Origin: Krasilnikoviella flava
GTDB lineage: Bacteria > Actinomycetota > Actinomycetes > Actinomycetales > Cellulomonadaceae
DNA: 64,000 nt
NCBI RefSeq assembly: GCF_900167525.1
Contig: NZ_FUZQ01000003.1
Coordinates: 593,287 to 657,286, forward strand
Direction of reading: 5' to 3'
The stretch's first letter is position 1, and each line of letters begins with the position of its first letter. Positions 55,101 through 63,088 of this stretch are shown one piece after another. The position numbers and the translations under genes are program-made. Under the pieces are notes generated by a model. The model was not told where the DNA came from and did not search any database. It was given only the letters and a program-made list of their open reading frames with translations.

Positions 55101-55469
55101 GGCGCGCTCCTCGTCGACGACACGTCCGCGACGGCGCTGACCTTCGCCACCCGCACGCCCGTCGTCACGTGGACGTGCGACGGCGACCGCCCCCTGGTCA
55201 CGCGCTACACGCTCACCTCGGGCGACGGTGCGGCGCCGGCCGCCTGGCGCCTGGAGGGAACGGACGACGCGGGCAGCGACGACGGCGCGACCTGGACCGT
55301 GCTCGACGAGCGGTCGGGCGAGGCGTTCCGCTGGGCCCGGCAGACACGGCCGTTCGGCGTCGCCGACCCGGGGCGGTACGCGCGCCTGCGGCTGGTCGTC
55401 ACGGACGCGGCCGGTGACGGGCCGCTGACGCTCGCCCAGCTGGAGCTGCTCGCGCAACCCGCTGGTTGA
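52128..55469 (+). CDS. GH92 alpha-mannosidase with extra N- and C-terminal domains, apparently cytoplasmic
   Basis: 1113 residues from ATG 52128 (AGGAG upstream). Residues ~1-190 form a carbohydrate-binding-like N-terminal module (YVVLPDLRGDMRYPSTYVALDL). The GH92 region starts near 195 (VDLVDTRRGTMSSGQFSRGNNAPATAVPNGF) and carries MVNHGFWDTYRTAWPALALL, the Ca-site region and the hallmark GYPGDEDNGEMSAWWLLAAL near 845. A C-terminal ~140-residue beta-rich domain follows. GH92 enzymes are Ca-dependent exo-alpha-mannosidases. No signal peptide, unusual for a family that is mostly secreted, so imported mannosides are the likely substrate. The last codons and stop fall within a repeat element. Confidence 0.88.
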   Translation: MAGPDFRTSFEPGDPAPLPSARRAPLVARVGDGPASGATHKPRAGFTGLHALGFAGLKDGPGPATHVLFRDLGIEVGPRTRLSYVVLPDLRGDMRYPSTYVALDLAFTDGTYLSDLAATDAHGTGASARAQGEGKILYPDQWNAVRVEVGAVAAGRTVDAVLLHCDPPDDLPDAAFSGWVDDVALTAEPVVAPGPDLVDLVDTRRGTMSSGQFSRGNNAPATAVPNGFTLWVPMTDAASQRWLYEYHRANDHENRPVLQGFGVSHQPSPWMGDRNQLVVQPAAGSGTPTADLAARGLPFDHADETARPDLYAVTFAGGLTLAAAPTDHGGVLRFGFPADTPDGAGHVLLDTVTTAAGEARLTAHPDGTVTGWVDDGSPLSVGRSRMFVAGVFDRAPVAVGVAAGERQHARYATFDAAGDDGQGAVVELRLATSYLSLDQARRALDQELAGRSFTEVQDAARELWQERLGVVEVAGATDDQRVTLYSNLYRLHLYPTSHTENAGTAEAPVHRHASPVAPPVGPGTDTATGAAVVDGRMMVNHGFWDTYRTAWPALALLDPGLTARLADGFVQQYRDGGWISRWSSPGYADLMTGTSSDVAFADAYLKGAMPTDVALDAYDAALKNATVAPPHDAVGRKGLETSAFLGFTPAATHESVSWGLEGCLNDFGTGTMAAALADDPATPDDRRATLREESAYLLDRATQYGGLFDPEVRFFRARRADGAFTPAARHFDPDDWGGPFTETNAWNFAFHAPHDPRGLANLYGGPAGLEARLDEFFARPEDGTHAGGYGQVIHEMTEARDARLGMWGVSNQPSHHVPWLYTAVGAPWKAQRILRETLRRLFVGSEIGQGYPGDEDNGEMSAWWLLAALGLYPLQVGSPRYAVGSPLFDEITVHRPDGDLVVRTVGNSLENVYVQSLTVDGEPRDAAWLAHEDLVGGAVVELVMGPEPSAWGTGPDAAPPSLTSGDAPPAPLLDVSGRGTVVVDDGGTPTDGALLVDDTSATALTFATRTPVVTWTCDGDRPLVTRYTLTSGDGAAPAAWRLEGTDDAGSDDGATWTVLDERSGEAFRWARQTRPFGVADPGRYARLRLVVTDAAGDGPLTLAQLELLAQPAG

Positions 55470-55531
55470 GCCTGTCGAAACCCCCGCTGGTTGAGCCTGT
55501 CGGACCGGGTTTCGACAGGCTCGACCAGCGG
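55460..55531. repeat. Triple repeat/inverted repeat acting as bidirectional terminator
   Basis: Two direct copies of CGCTGGTTGAGCCTGTCGRA (55460-55483 and 55485-55504) are followed by an inverted copy (55507-55531, one mismatch). They can fold into a 24-base hairpin. The element separates convergent GH92 and GH67 genes. The first copy supplies the TGA stop of GH92. Similar GGTTTCGACAGGCTCAACCAGC hairpins are, from memory, common between convergent genes of Micrococcales. Confidence 0.7.
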
Positions 55532-55535
55532 GGTG

Positions 55536-58500
55536 TCAGACGACGACGAGCGCCGCGATCCGCCACAGCCCGTTGAGCGTGGACCCGACGATGTCGAGGT
55601 CCGCGCTGCGGCCCGCAACGCCGCCGTCCAGCTCGAACGAGAACCAGACGAACGACCGGCCGGGCATGCTCGCGTCGCCGGAGGCGCCGAGCACCGTGCC
55701 GCCCTCGGAGATCGTGGTGATCCCCGAGTCGGTGAGCGAGTCGCCGCTGAGCACCCACACGGTGTGCTTCCCGGCGGGCACCGGGAGGCGCAGCGAGCTG
55801 GGCTTCACCTTCTGCATCACGATGTCGCGACGCAGGGCGTCCGCGTTGCCGCGGTCGCGGTTGTCCGGCTTGTCGCCGGTCCACCCGTAGCCGGCGTCCT
55901 CGGTGAACATGTCCTCCGGGGACAGGCGGGTGTACCCGGCCACGATCGGGCTGGACGGGGTGCCCGCGTCGAACGCCAGGGCGGCGTCGTCGGCGTGCGG
56001 GGTGGTGATCACCTCGACCGCCCGGCCCCGCTCGACCTCCTCGTCGCCGCTGGTCAGGCGCACCTCGACGACGGCGAGCCCGGGGGCGGCCGGGGGAGTG
56101 GCGGCGACCGTCAGCTCGACGTCCTGCCCGGCGGGCACCGTCACCGTGGTGTCGACGGCGGCCCAGCCGTCGGGCACGACCAGCGACGCCGTGACCTCGC
56201 GGTCCTCGGCCCCGGCGTTGCGCACCAGCACGGTGACGTCGTTCGGCCGGCCCGTCCACCACACCGGTTCCGCCGCGGCCCGCAGCGCGACCAGCGACGG
56301 TTCCGGCGCCGCGGGGTCGGCGATCGTGAGCGCGGTGAGCCGCCACGGGCCGCCCTGGCCCGTGAGCGTGAGGTCCGCCGTCCGGCCGGCGGCGCCGCCG
56401 TCGAGAGGGACGTCCAGCCAGGCGAACGTGCCGGCGTCGAGCTTCTCGCCGGTGACGACCGTCGTGCCGTCCACCGCGACCCGGGTGGCGGACGCCGCGC
56501 CGCCGGTGTCGCCGAACAGCAGCCGCGCGGTGTGCGCGCCCGGCGGCACGGCGACGCGCAGCACCCGGGAGGAGCTGTGGAACAGGTGGTCACGCAGCAG
56601 CGGGTCGCCGCCGCGGTCGCGGGCGGACGGGGCGGAGCCCACCCAACCGAAGCCGGCCTCCGTCGACCAGGCCGACCCCGGCGTCAGCGACGTGTAGCCC
56701 GGGGCCGGGACCCCGCCCGCCGGTCCGCCGTTGAGCGCCAGGTGGCACCGCGCGCCCGTGGGCGCCACGACCAGCGTCGTGCCGCGCCCGTCGAGCCGCG
56801 GCAGCGCCGGGGCCACGGCGACGTCGAACGGGACCGACGCGGACTCGAGCGGAGGGGCGATCGGCACGTCCACCTCGACCGTCTCGGCGGACGCCGCGCG
56901 CCGCGTCGCCGGCTCGGTGGCCCAGCCCGACGGCGCGGCCAGCGCGACGGTCGCGTCGTGGGCCTGCCCGGAGGCGTTGGTGACCGCCACGGGCAGCAGG
57001 TTCTGCCGGCCGCCGAGCAGCAGCCGTGACCCGCCCGGCCTCACCTGCCACCACTCGCGCCGCTCGTCGACCACGCGGGACTGGTCGAAGAAGAACCCGA
57101 CCACGACGTCGCGCCACAGGGTCGCGTGCGCGACCTGCGCCGCGAAGCTCGCCGCGACGTCGTCGTGCCGCTGCCCGTCGACCTTCCCCGCCAGCCCCTG
57201 CCACGCCTCCGCGAACCCGGCGGCGTGCTCCACGCCCGTGAAGTGGGTGTCGTAGACGTGCTGGATGACGGTCTTCCCGGACCGCAGCCGGTGGTCGTAC
57301 CGCACCCAGTGCATGAACAGCAGCAGCTCGTCCGGGCAGTCCTCCAGCGACCCGTACACCTGTGCCCACCCCTCGGGGTACAGCCCGGTGAAGCCGCTGC
57401 CGGTGGCCGCGGTGCGGTCGAACCCGGTGCCCTCCGTGGTCGTGTGGTGCGACTGGAAGAGGGTGCCGAGCGGGTCCGGGTCGAGGTGCGACCCGCCGGG
57501 GTTGGCCAGGTACCCGAGCCCGAGCGGCGACGTGTAGTCCTCGTACGTCCCGTGCGATCGCATGAGTACGTCCACCACGACGTCGGTCACCGCGTGGTCG
57601 GTGCCGAACGTCAGCCGCACCCACTCGGTCGCGAGGTCGCGCGGGTCCGCGCCCGGGTCCCAGCACAGCCGCCCGAAGGCGTACGTGTTGGCCGCGCCGA
57701 GCTGGTAGCCGGTCCAGTCCTGGTCGTTGCCGATGTTGCTCACCCCGGCGATGCCGGCGTGCCGCGCCTCGACCGGGCCCCGCGTCACGACGTCGGCGAC
57801 GGTGGGGCCGGCCCCCGGGCCCTGGGTCGGGAAGCTCAGCACCTCCCGCCACATCGGGGCGAGGTAGACCGCGTGGAGCTCGTGGCCCGTGTACTCCTGG
57901 GTGAGCTGGAGCTCGAGCATCTGGTGGGTGTCGCGCAGCTCGCCGAACAGCGGGTGCACGGGCTCGCGCACCTGGAAGTCGATCGGCCCGTACTTGGTCT
58001 GCACGATGACGTTGTCGTCGAACTCGCCGTCGAGCGGCGCGAACTGCCGGTGCTGGTACTCGGCCCAGTCGCCGAAGTCCTCGTGCACGAAGCTGCGCCA
58101 GATGACGAGCGCGTCGTGCGGCGCGAGGGCCTCGGCCAGCATGTTCGCGCCCTCGGCATGGGTGCGCCCGTAGTCCAGCGGGCCGGGACGGCCCTCGGAG
58201 TTCGCCTTGACCAGGAAGCCGCCGAAGCCGGGCAGGGTGGCCACGATCTCGGCGCACTTGTCCCGCCACCACGCCCGGACGCGCTCGTCCGCCGGGTCGG
58301 CCGTGGTGATCGGCTCCGCGTCGTCCGCCGTGAGGAGCATCGGGCTCGCGTAGTTCACGGACACCCAGAGCGAGATCCCCCACGAGGCGAACAGCTCGGC
58401 CAGCGGCGCGAGCCGGGGCAGCATGTCGCTCGTGATGAACCCGACGTTCGCGTTGACGTTGTTGATCACCGACGCGTTCACGCCGACCGACGCCATGGCG

Positions 58501-59198
58501 CGCGCGTAGTCGACCACCCGGTCGGAGATCTCGGGCAGCCCGTCCCAGTCGAAGATCGACGTGCCCGCGTACCCGCGCTCGATCGACCCGTCGAGGTTGT
58601 CCCAGTGGTTCATCATGCGCAGCGGGGTGCGCGGGCTCTCGACCGTCGCCAGCTCTCGCAGCGGCACCTCGAGCTGCAGCAGCCGCGCCAGGTGGAAGGC
58701 CCCCGCGAGGACGCCGCGGTCGGTGTTCCCTGCGACGACCACGCGGCGTCCGCCACCGGGCAGCCCCGTCGTCTCGATGACGAAGCCCTGGTCGCCGGCC
58801 GGCTTCAGCCGCCCGCGGCCCACGACCGACCGGACGACGGCCGATTCCTGGAGCGTGCCGAGGACGACGGCCGCCCGGGCGGCGCCCGCACGTGCGGGCG
58901 CCGCCCCGGTGAGACCCTCGATCGCGCGCCGCAGCTCCTCCTCGGCGTTCGCCATGACGGCGCCGGCGCCCTGCCGGGCCACGCTGGTGAGCGCGGCCCG
59001 GTACTCCCGCAGGCGGCCGGGGTCGGCCGTCAGGTGATAGCGGAGCCACAGGTCGTAGCCGTCCTCGTCCGCGAGCCCCGCCGGGGCCGCGAGCGCGGTG
59101 GCGGCGCCCCAGGGCGCCAGCGTCGCGGCGAACGCGAGGGCCGACGCCTGCAGCACGCTGCGCCGGGAGACCCCGCGCTCGTGCCCGTGGCCGCTCAC
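55536..59198 (-). CDS. Secreted GH67 alpha-glucuronidase with duplicated NEW3/malectin-like C-terminus
   Basis: 1220 residues; known GH67 enzymes have about 680-730. Tat signal VSRRSVLQASALAF at residue 10. GH67 motifs in order: DGYDLWLRYH (near 45), MNHWDNLDGSIERGYAG (near 195), VKANSEGRPGP (acid-site region), QTKYGPIDFQVREPVHPLFG with the catalytic Asp and Glu. After about residue 720, two copies of an architecture follow: a NEW3-like beta-sandwich (NLLPVAVTNASGQAHDATVAL; NDVTVLVRNAGAEDREVTASL) then a malectin-like module (YTSLTPGSAWSTEAGFGW; YTRLSPEDMFTEDAGYGW). The enzyme removes 4-O-methylglucuronic acid from glucuronoxylan oligomers. Coupled to GH43 by an ATGA overlap. Confidence 0.9.
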   Translation of the reverse strand: MSGHGHERGVSRRSVLQASALAFAATLAPWGAATALAAPAGLADEDGYDLWLRYHLTADPGRLREYRAALTSVARQGAGAVMANAEEELRRAIEGLTGAAPARAGAARAAVVLGTLQESAVVRSVVGRGRLKPAGDQGFVIETTGLPGGGRRVVVAGNTDRGVLAGAFHLARLLQLEVPLRELATVESPRTPLRMMNHWDNLDGSIERGYAGTSIFDWDGLPEISDRVVDYARAMASVGVNASVINNVNANVGFITSDMLPRLAPLAELFASWGISLWVSVNYASPMLLTADDAEPITTADPADERVRAWWRDKCAEIVATLPGFGGFLVKANSEGRPGPLDYGRTHAEGANMLAEALAPHDALVIWRSFVHEDFGDWAEYQHRQFAPLDGEFDDNVIVQTKYGPIDFQVREPVHPLFGELRDTHQMLELQLTQEYTGHELHAVYLAPMWREVLSFPTQGPGAGPTVADVVTRGPVEARHAGIAGVSNIGNDQDWTGYQLGAANTYAFGRLCWDPGADPRDLATEWVRLTFGTDHAVTDVVVDVLMRSHGTYEDYTSPLGLGYLANPGGSHLDPDPLGTLFQSHHTTTEGTGFDRTAATGSGFTGLYPEGWAQVYGSLEDCPDELLLFMHWVRYDHRLRSGKTVIQHVYDTHFTGVEHAAGFAEAWQGLAGKVDGQRHDDVAASFAAQVAHATLWRDVVVGFFFDQSRVVDERREWWQVRPGGSRLLLGGRQNLLPVAVTNASGQAHDATVALAAPSGWATEPATRRAASAETVEVDVPIAPPLESASVPFDVAVAPALPRLDGRGTTLVVAPTGARCHLALNGGPAGGVPAPGYTSLTPGSAWSTEAGFGWVGSAPSARDRGGDPLLRDHLFHSSSRVLRVAVPPGAHTARLLFGDTGGAASATRVAVDGTTVVTGEKLDAGTFAWLDVPLDGGAAGRTADLTLTGQGGPWRLTALTIADPAAPEPSLVALRAAAEPVWWTGRPNDVTVLVRNAGAEDREVTASLVVPDGWAAVDTTVTVPAGQDVELTVAATPPAAPGLAVVEVRLTSGDEEVERGRAVEVITTPHADDAALAFDAGTPSSPIVAGYTRLSPEDMFTEDAGYGWTGDKPDNRDRGNADALRRDIVMQKVKPSSLRLPVPAGKHTVWVLSGDSLTDSGITTISEGGTVLGASGDASMPGRSFVWFSFELDGGVAGRSADLDIVGSTLNGLWRIAALVVV

Positions 59199-61513
59199 CG
59201 GGAGAACCGCACGTAGTCGAACTCGGCGGTCAGGCCCTTGCCTGCCAGCGAGACGAGGCCGATCCGCGGCTCCTTCCCGGCCGGCAGGTGCCAGACGCCG
59301 CCCCAGACGTAGTGCTCGCCGTCACGGCTGGTCGCCGCCCGGAACAGGTGTTCGCCGGTCGTCGCGTCCACGGTGTGCCGCAGGCGGAGCCACATGGTGT
59401 CCGCCGACGGGCCGATCTGCATCTCCGGCCAGCTGTCGCGGTCGCGCCCGATCCACAGGAACACCTGTCGCGACGGGCCGGTGCGGGTGGGTGCCAGGTG
59501 GATCGAGTCCTCCGGGCTCTGGAACGCGATGATCCCGGCCTGGCTGCGGCCGTCGGGCGCGTCCGTGATCGGGAGGTGCAGCTTGGTCTCCACCGTGTAC
59601 GTGCCGGTCGGGGCGTCGCGCAGCAGCGCGGACGCCATGGTGCCCTTGCCGGAGAAGTCGGCGTCCTGCGTGGGCCACACGTACTCGCCGCCGGCGACCT
59701 GGCCGTCGGCCGGGCCGAACCACGACCACCCGTCGAGGTCGGCGTCCTCGAACTCCTCGCCGTACTCCGTGAGCTCCGCCCCGACCTCGGGGTCGGCCAC
59801 CTTCTCGGTCACCGGGGTGTAGAGCGTCGTGACGCCCACGTTGTCGACCTCGCCGGAGCCCCGGGTCGAGGCGGCCCCGCCGCGGTCCCAGGAGCGCGGC
59901 ACGTCGATGGACAGCTCGGCCAGCGGGATGCCGAGCAGGTCGGCGCTGAGCTGCACGTCGGCCCGGCCGTCGCGGACCTCGGCGGTGAGGGCGTGCCACG
60001 TGCCCAGGTCAATGCCGTCGTACAGCCGCGCCGTCTTCTTCTGCACGACGACGCCGTGCCGTGTCAGCTCCACCGACAGGCGGCCCGACGCGTCGAGCCA
60101 CGCGACCGCGTGGTCGTCCTCGCCGTCCGCGGCGAGCACCAGGCCCACGCGGCCCGCGGCGTCCCGCAGCCGGACGTCGGCCTCGAGGCGCACGTCACCG
60201 TGCGGGGCAGAGCGGGGCAGGAGGAGCTGCGGGTCGGCCCCGCGGCTCACCGGGCGAGCGTACGTGCCCGAGTCCGCGTCCGTGCCCGTGGTCCAGCGCC
60301 CGGCGCCGACGGCGGCGAAGCCGCGCAGCCCGGCGGTGAAGTCGCTGCCCGCGTCCCACGCCCCGACGGGCGCGGTCTCGACGTCGTCGCTGGTCCACTG
60401 GCCGGCCCGCACCGTGGGCCAGCCGTCGATCCAGTCGAGCCGGTCCATCACCGCCGGGCGCCCGCCCCAGCTCGGGTCGGTCTCCGTGCGGTCGAACCCG
60501 TTGGTGAGGATCCAGTCCTGCCCGGACTTGTCGACGACGTTCGCCGAGTGACCCGTGGACACCCACTTGTTGCCGTTCGGCGAGTTCACGATCGTGCCGC
60601 CCAGGTGCAGGCCGGTGAGGCCCACGCCCTCCGCGTCGACGAACGGGCCCATCGGGTCCTTGGCGCGGCCCACGAACACCGGGTACGCGCCGTCGGCCTT
60701 CGCGCAGCAGCCGAGGCCCGAGTAGAAGAGGTAGTACCAACCGTCGCGCTTCACGACGTACGCGGCCTCGCCGCGGCGGGCACCGACCACCTGCACCGGG
60801 TCGCCCACGACCTCCGTGCCGTCGTCGTTCAGGTGCACGGCCTGGATGCCGCCGTCCTTGAACGAGCCGTAGTAGAGGTACTTCTGGCCGTCGTCGTCGA
60901 CGAAGACGGCCGGGTCGATCTGGTTGACCACCTTGTCCTCGTAGTCGTACGGCAGCACCGGGTGGCCGATGTCGGTCCACGGACCGGCCGGGTCGTCCGC
61001 CGTGGCCAGGGCGATCGTGTTCTTGTCGCCGCCCGCCACCGAGTAGTACAGGTAGTACTTCCCGTCGATGTACCGGACGTCGGGCGCCCAGTAGTAGGTG
61101 GTGGCGAAGTCGCGCCACTCCGGGTGGTTGTCCGGGCCGAAGACCTCGCCCACGTACTCCCAGCTCACCAGGTCCTTCGACCGCGTGATCGGCATGAAGT
61201 ACTGGTCCTCCCAGGGCCCGCCCTGGTTGTCCTTGCGCATGCTCGTCTGGGTCGCGTACGCGTACCAGTACCCGTCCTTGCCGCGGATGATCGACGGGTC
61301 GGAGAACGCGTCCGCCAGGTTGTCCATGACGTGGTTCCGGTACGTGCCGGGCGCGTCGTCGGGGTCGGCCGAGGCGGTGACGCCCGACGACGCGACCAGG
61401 CCGACGGACGCGGTCAGGGCGACCAGCAGGGCGGCAACCCTCCCGTGGCGTCGAGGTGGCGTCGTCGTGTGGGACGTCTCGGACGACGTCGCCGGTGACA
61501 TCGCAGGTGACAT
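59195..61513 (-). CDS. Secreted GH43 glycosidase (xylosidase/arabinofuranosidase type)
   Basis: 772 residues from ATG 61513 with AAGGAG upstream. Sec signal (core AALLVALTASVGLVAS). Five-bladed GH43 propeller at about 35-340: catalytic base Asp in DAFSDPSIIRGKDGYWY, pKa-modulating Asp in NQIDPAVFVDDDG and acid Glu in ARRGEAAYVVKRDGWYYLFYSG. A middle beta-sandwich (about 380-540) and a C-terminal concanavalin-like domain (about 570-770) with WSWFGPADGQVAGGEYVWP follow. Substrate inferred as xylan or arabinoxylan side chains because the next gene is GH67. Confidence 0.88.
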   Translation of the reverse strand: MSPAMSPATSSETSHTTTPPRRHGRVAALLVALTASVGLVASSGVTASADPDDAPGTYRNHVMDNLADAFSDPSIIRGKDGYWYAYATQTSMRKDNQGGPWEDQYFMPITRSKDLVSWEYVGEVFGPDNHPEWRDFATTYYWAPDVRYIDGKYYLYYSVAGGDKNTIALATADDPAGPWTDIGHPVLPYDYEDKVVNQIDPAVFVDDDGQKYLYYGSFKDGGIQAVHLNDDGTEVVGDPVQVVGARRGEAAYVVKRDGWYYLFYSGLGCCAKADGAYPVFVGRAKDPMGPFVDAEGVGLTGLHLGGTIVNSPNGNKWVSTGHSANVVDKSGQDWILTNGFDRTETDPSWGGRPAVMDRLDWIDGWPTVRAGQWTSDDVETAPVGAWDAGSDFTAGLRGFAAVGAGRWTTGTDADSGTYARPVSRGADPQLLLPRSAPHGDVRLEADVRLRDAAGRVGLVLAADGEDDHAVAWLDASGRLSVELTRHGVVVQKKTARLYDGIDLGTWHALTAEVRDGRADVQLSADLLGIPLAELSIDVPRSWDRGGAASTRGSGEVDNVGVTTLYTPVTEKVADPEVGAELTEYGEEFEDADLDGWSWFGPADGQVAGGEYVWPTQDADFSGKGTMASALLRDAPTGTYTVETKLHLPITDAPDGRSQAGIIAFQSPEDSIHLAPTRTGPSRQVFLWIGRDRDSWPEMQIGPSADTMWLRLRHTVDATTGEHLFRAATSRDGEHYVWGGVWHLPAGKEPRIGLVSLAGKGLTAEFDYVRFSR

Positions 61514-61623
61514 GACAACTCCTTCTGCAGGACCGGGACCGCTGTGTCCCGGACAGGTGAGGGTGTTGCTTCGCCGCGGCGCGTCGGCGCGCCGCCACGT
61601 CGTGCGGGAGGTGGGGCATGACA

Positions 61624-61653
61624 GGGGGCGGCGCGCCGAAGCGCACCGCCCCC
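61624..61653. terminator. Stem-loop between binding-protein gene and GH43
   Basis: GGGGGCGG (61624-61631) pairs with CCGCCCCC (61646-61653), with a further GCGC/GCGC pairing inside and a CGAA loop. It begins eight bases after the binding-protein stop (minus strand), so it can trim or protect the mRNA end and make the enzyme genes less expressed than the transporter. Confidence 0.6.
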
Positions 61654-61660
61654 CGGGTCG

Positions 61661-62971
61661 TCACTGCGTCTTGACGGTGTCCTGCACGTACTGGAACCAC
61701 TGGTCCACGAACTGGTCCTCGGTGAGCTTGCCGTACTGCATCTCCTCGGAGAGGCGCGCCATCTCGACCTCGATCTCGCCGTAGCCCTCGACCGGCACCG
61801 GGGCGGGCTCGGTGATCTGGTCCGACTGCGCGTCCTCGTAGTCGAGGAGGCGGGAGTCGGGCGAGCCGTCCTCGAGCTTCATCGCGTCCTTCTGCGCCTG
61901 CGTGGACGGGACGCCCTTGCTGGTGCCGAAGATCTCGCCGACCTGCGGGTCGTTGGTCATGAAGTCGATGAGCGCGGCCGCGGCGTCCGGGTGGGAGGAG
62001 CTGGCCGACGCCGAGAGCATGACGCCGGAGTGCCAGTACATCTTCTTGCCGTCGTCGCCCGTGGGGATGGGCAGGAGATCCAGGTCGTCGCTGCCGAGCT
62101 CGGCCACGTAGTTGGGCATCAGGGTGTCCCAGTTGGCCTCGGCGACGACCTCGCCGGAGTTCAGGCCGGTCTTCGGCTCGAGCTGCGCCGCGCGCTGGGC
62201 CGGGAAGAACGCCTTGGACTCACGTAGGGGGGCCCACAGGTCGGCCCAGGCCTGCACGTCCTCCTGGGTGAAGGCGATCTGGCCGTCGTCGGTGAACGGT
62301 GCCTTGCCCTGCTGCACCAGCCACTGCAGGAACCACGGGTTGTTCCCCGTCATGTCGCCGATGGGGTACACCTGCGGGTCGTGCGCGGCACCCGCCTCGG
62401 CGACCTCGCCGAACCAGGCGATGAGGTCGTCCCAGGTGTAGCCGTCCGCGGGCGGCTCCACGCCGATCTCCTTGAGGAGCTTCGTGTTGTAGATGATCGA
62501 CTGGGTGTTGAGGCTGACCGGGACGGCGTACGTCGTGCCCTCGATCTGGCCCGAGGCCAGGGCGGTGTCGTCCACGCCGTCGACGTCGAGGTTCACACCG
62601 ACCTGGCCGTCCAGCTCGGCGAGCTGGCCCGTCGCGCCGTACTGGCGCACGTAGCCCGCGTCCATCTGCACGACGTCGGGCAGGGCGCTGCCCGCGGCCT
62701 CGGTCGACCGGGCGGTCCAGTAGTCGTCCCACGCCTGGAACTGGGTCTGGACCGTGATGTTCGGGTACTTCTCCTCGAACAGGTCGATGGCCTTCTCGTA
62801 CTTCGCGGCGCGGTCGTCGTTGCCCCACCACGCGAACGTCAGCGTGATGTCCTCGTCGGTGGAGACCGGGGCGGCCGGGCCGGCGTCGGCGCCGCCGTTC
62901 CCGCAGCCGGCGGTGAGGCCGGCGGTGACGGCCAGGGCGGCGATCGCTCCGGCGGCTCGTGCGAACTTCAT
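61661..62971 (-). CDS. Sugar ABC transporter substrate-binding lipoprotein (SBP family 1)
   Basis: 436 residues with lipobox LTAGC (Cys 23). Family features: LTFAWWGNDDRAAKYEKAIDLFEEKYP, YAVPVSLNTQSIIYNTKLLKE, YTWDDLIAWFGEVAEAG and NWDTLMPNYVAEL. It lies in one operon with a MalG-type permease upstream and GH43/GH67 downstream, so its ligand is probably a xylo-oligosaccharide or glucuronoxylan fragment. The binding protein following the permease is the reverse of the common order. Confidence 0.9.
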   Translation of the reverse strand: MKFARAAGAIAALAVTAGLTAGCGNGGADAGPAAPVSTDEDITLTFAWWGNDDRAAKYEKAIDLFEEKYPNITVQTQFQAWDDYWTARSTEAAGSALPDVVQMDAGYVRQYGATGQLAELDGQVGVNLDVDGVDDTALASGQIEGTTYAVPVSLNTQSIIYNTKLLKEIGVEPPADGYTWDDLIAWFGEVAEAGAAHDPQVYPIGDMTGNNPWFLQWLVQQGKAPFTDDGQIAFTQEDVQAWADLWAPLRESKAFFPAQRAAQLEPKTGLNSGEVVAEANWDTLMPNYVAELGSDDLDLLPIPTGDDGKKMYWHSGVMLSASASSSHPDAAAALIDFMTNDPQVGEIFGTSKGVPSTQAQKDAMKLEDGSPDSRLLDYEDAQSDQITEPAPVPVEGYGEIEVEMARLSEEMQYGKLTEDQFVDQWFQYVQDTVKTQ

Positions 62972-62982
62972 GGTTCCTCCGT

Positions 62983-63026
62983 CCCGCAGCTCTGCGGGTT
63001 GTTCGGGCCCGGGAGGACGTGTCCTC
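62983..63026. promoter_or_regulatory. Two small palindromes between permease and binding-protein genes
   Basis: CCCGCAGctCTGCGGG (62983-62998) and GAGGACgtGTCCTC (63013-63026) lie in the 117-base gap before the binding-protein start. They may be hairpins that boost binding-protein expression, or operators of an internal promoter. No matching sites were seen elsewhere in the window. Confidence 0.35.
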
Positions 63027-63088
63027 GTCGCGGGCTGGTCAGGTGTGCGAGATGGTCTGTCGGTTCGAGGGCCTGCGGTGCGCCATCG

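Noticed and set aside
51951..55457. 1168-codon minus frame opposite GH92
   Set aside because: Compositional shadow without recognisable domain.
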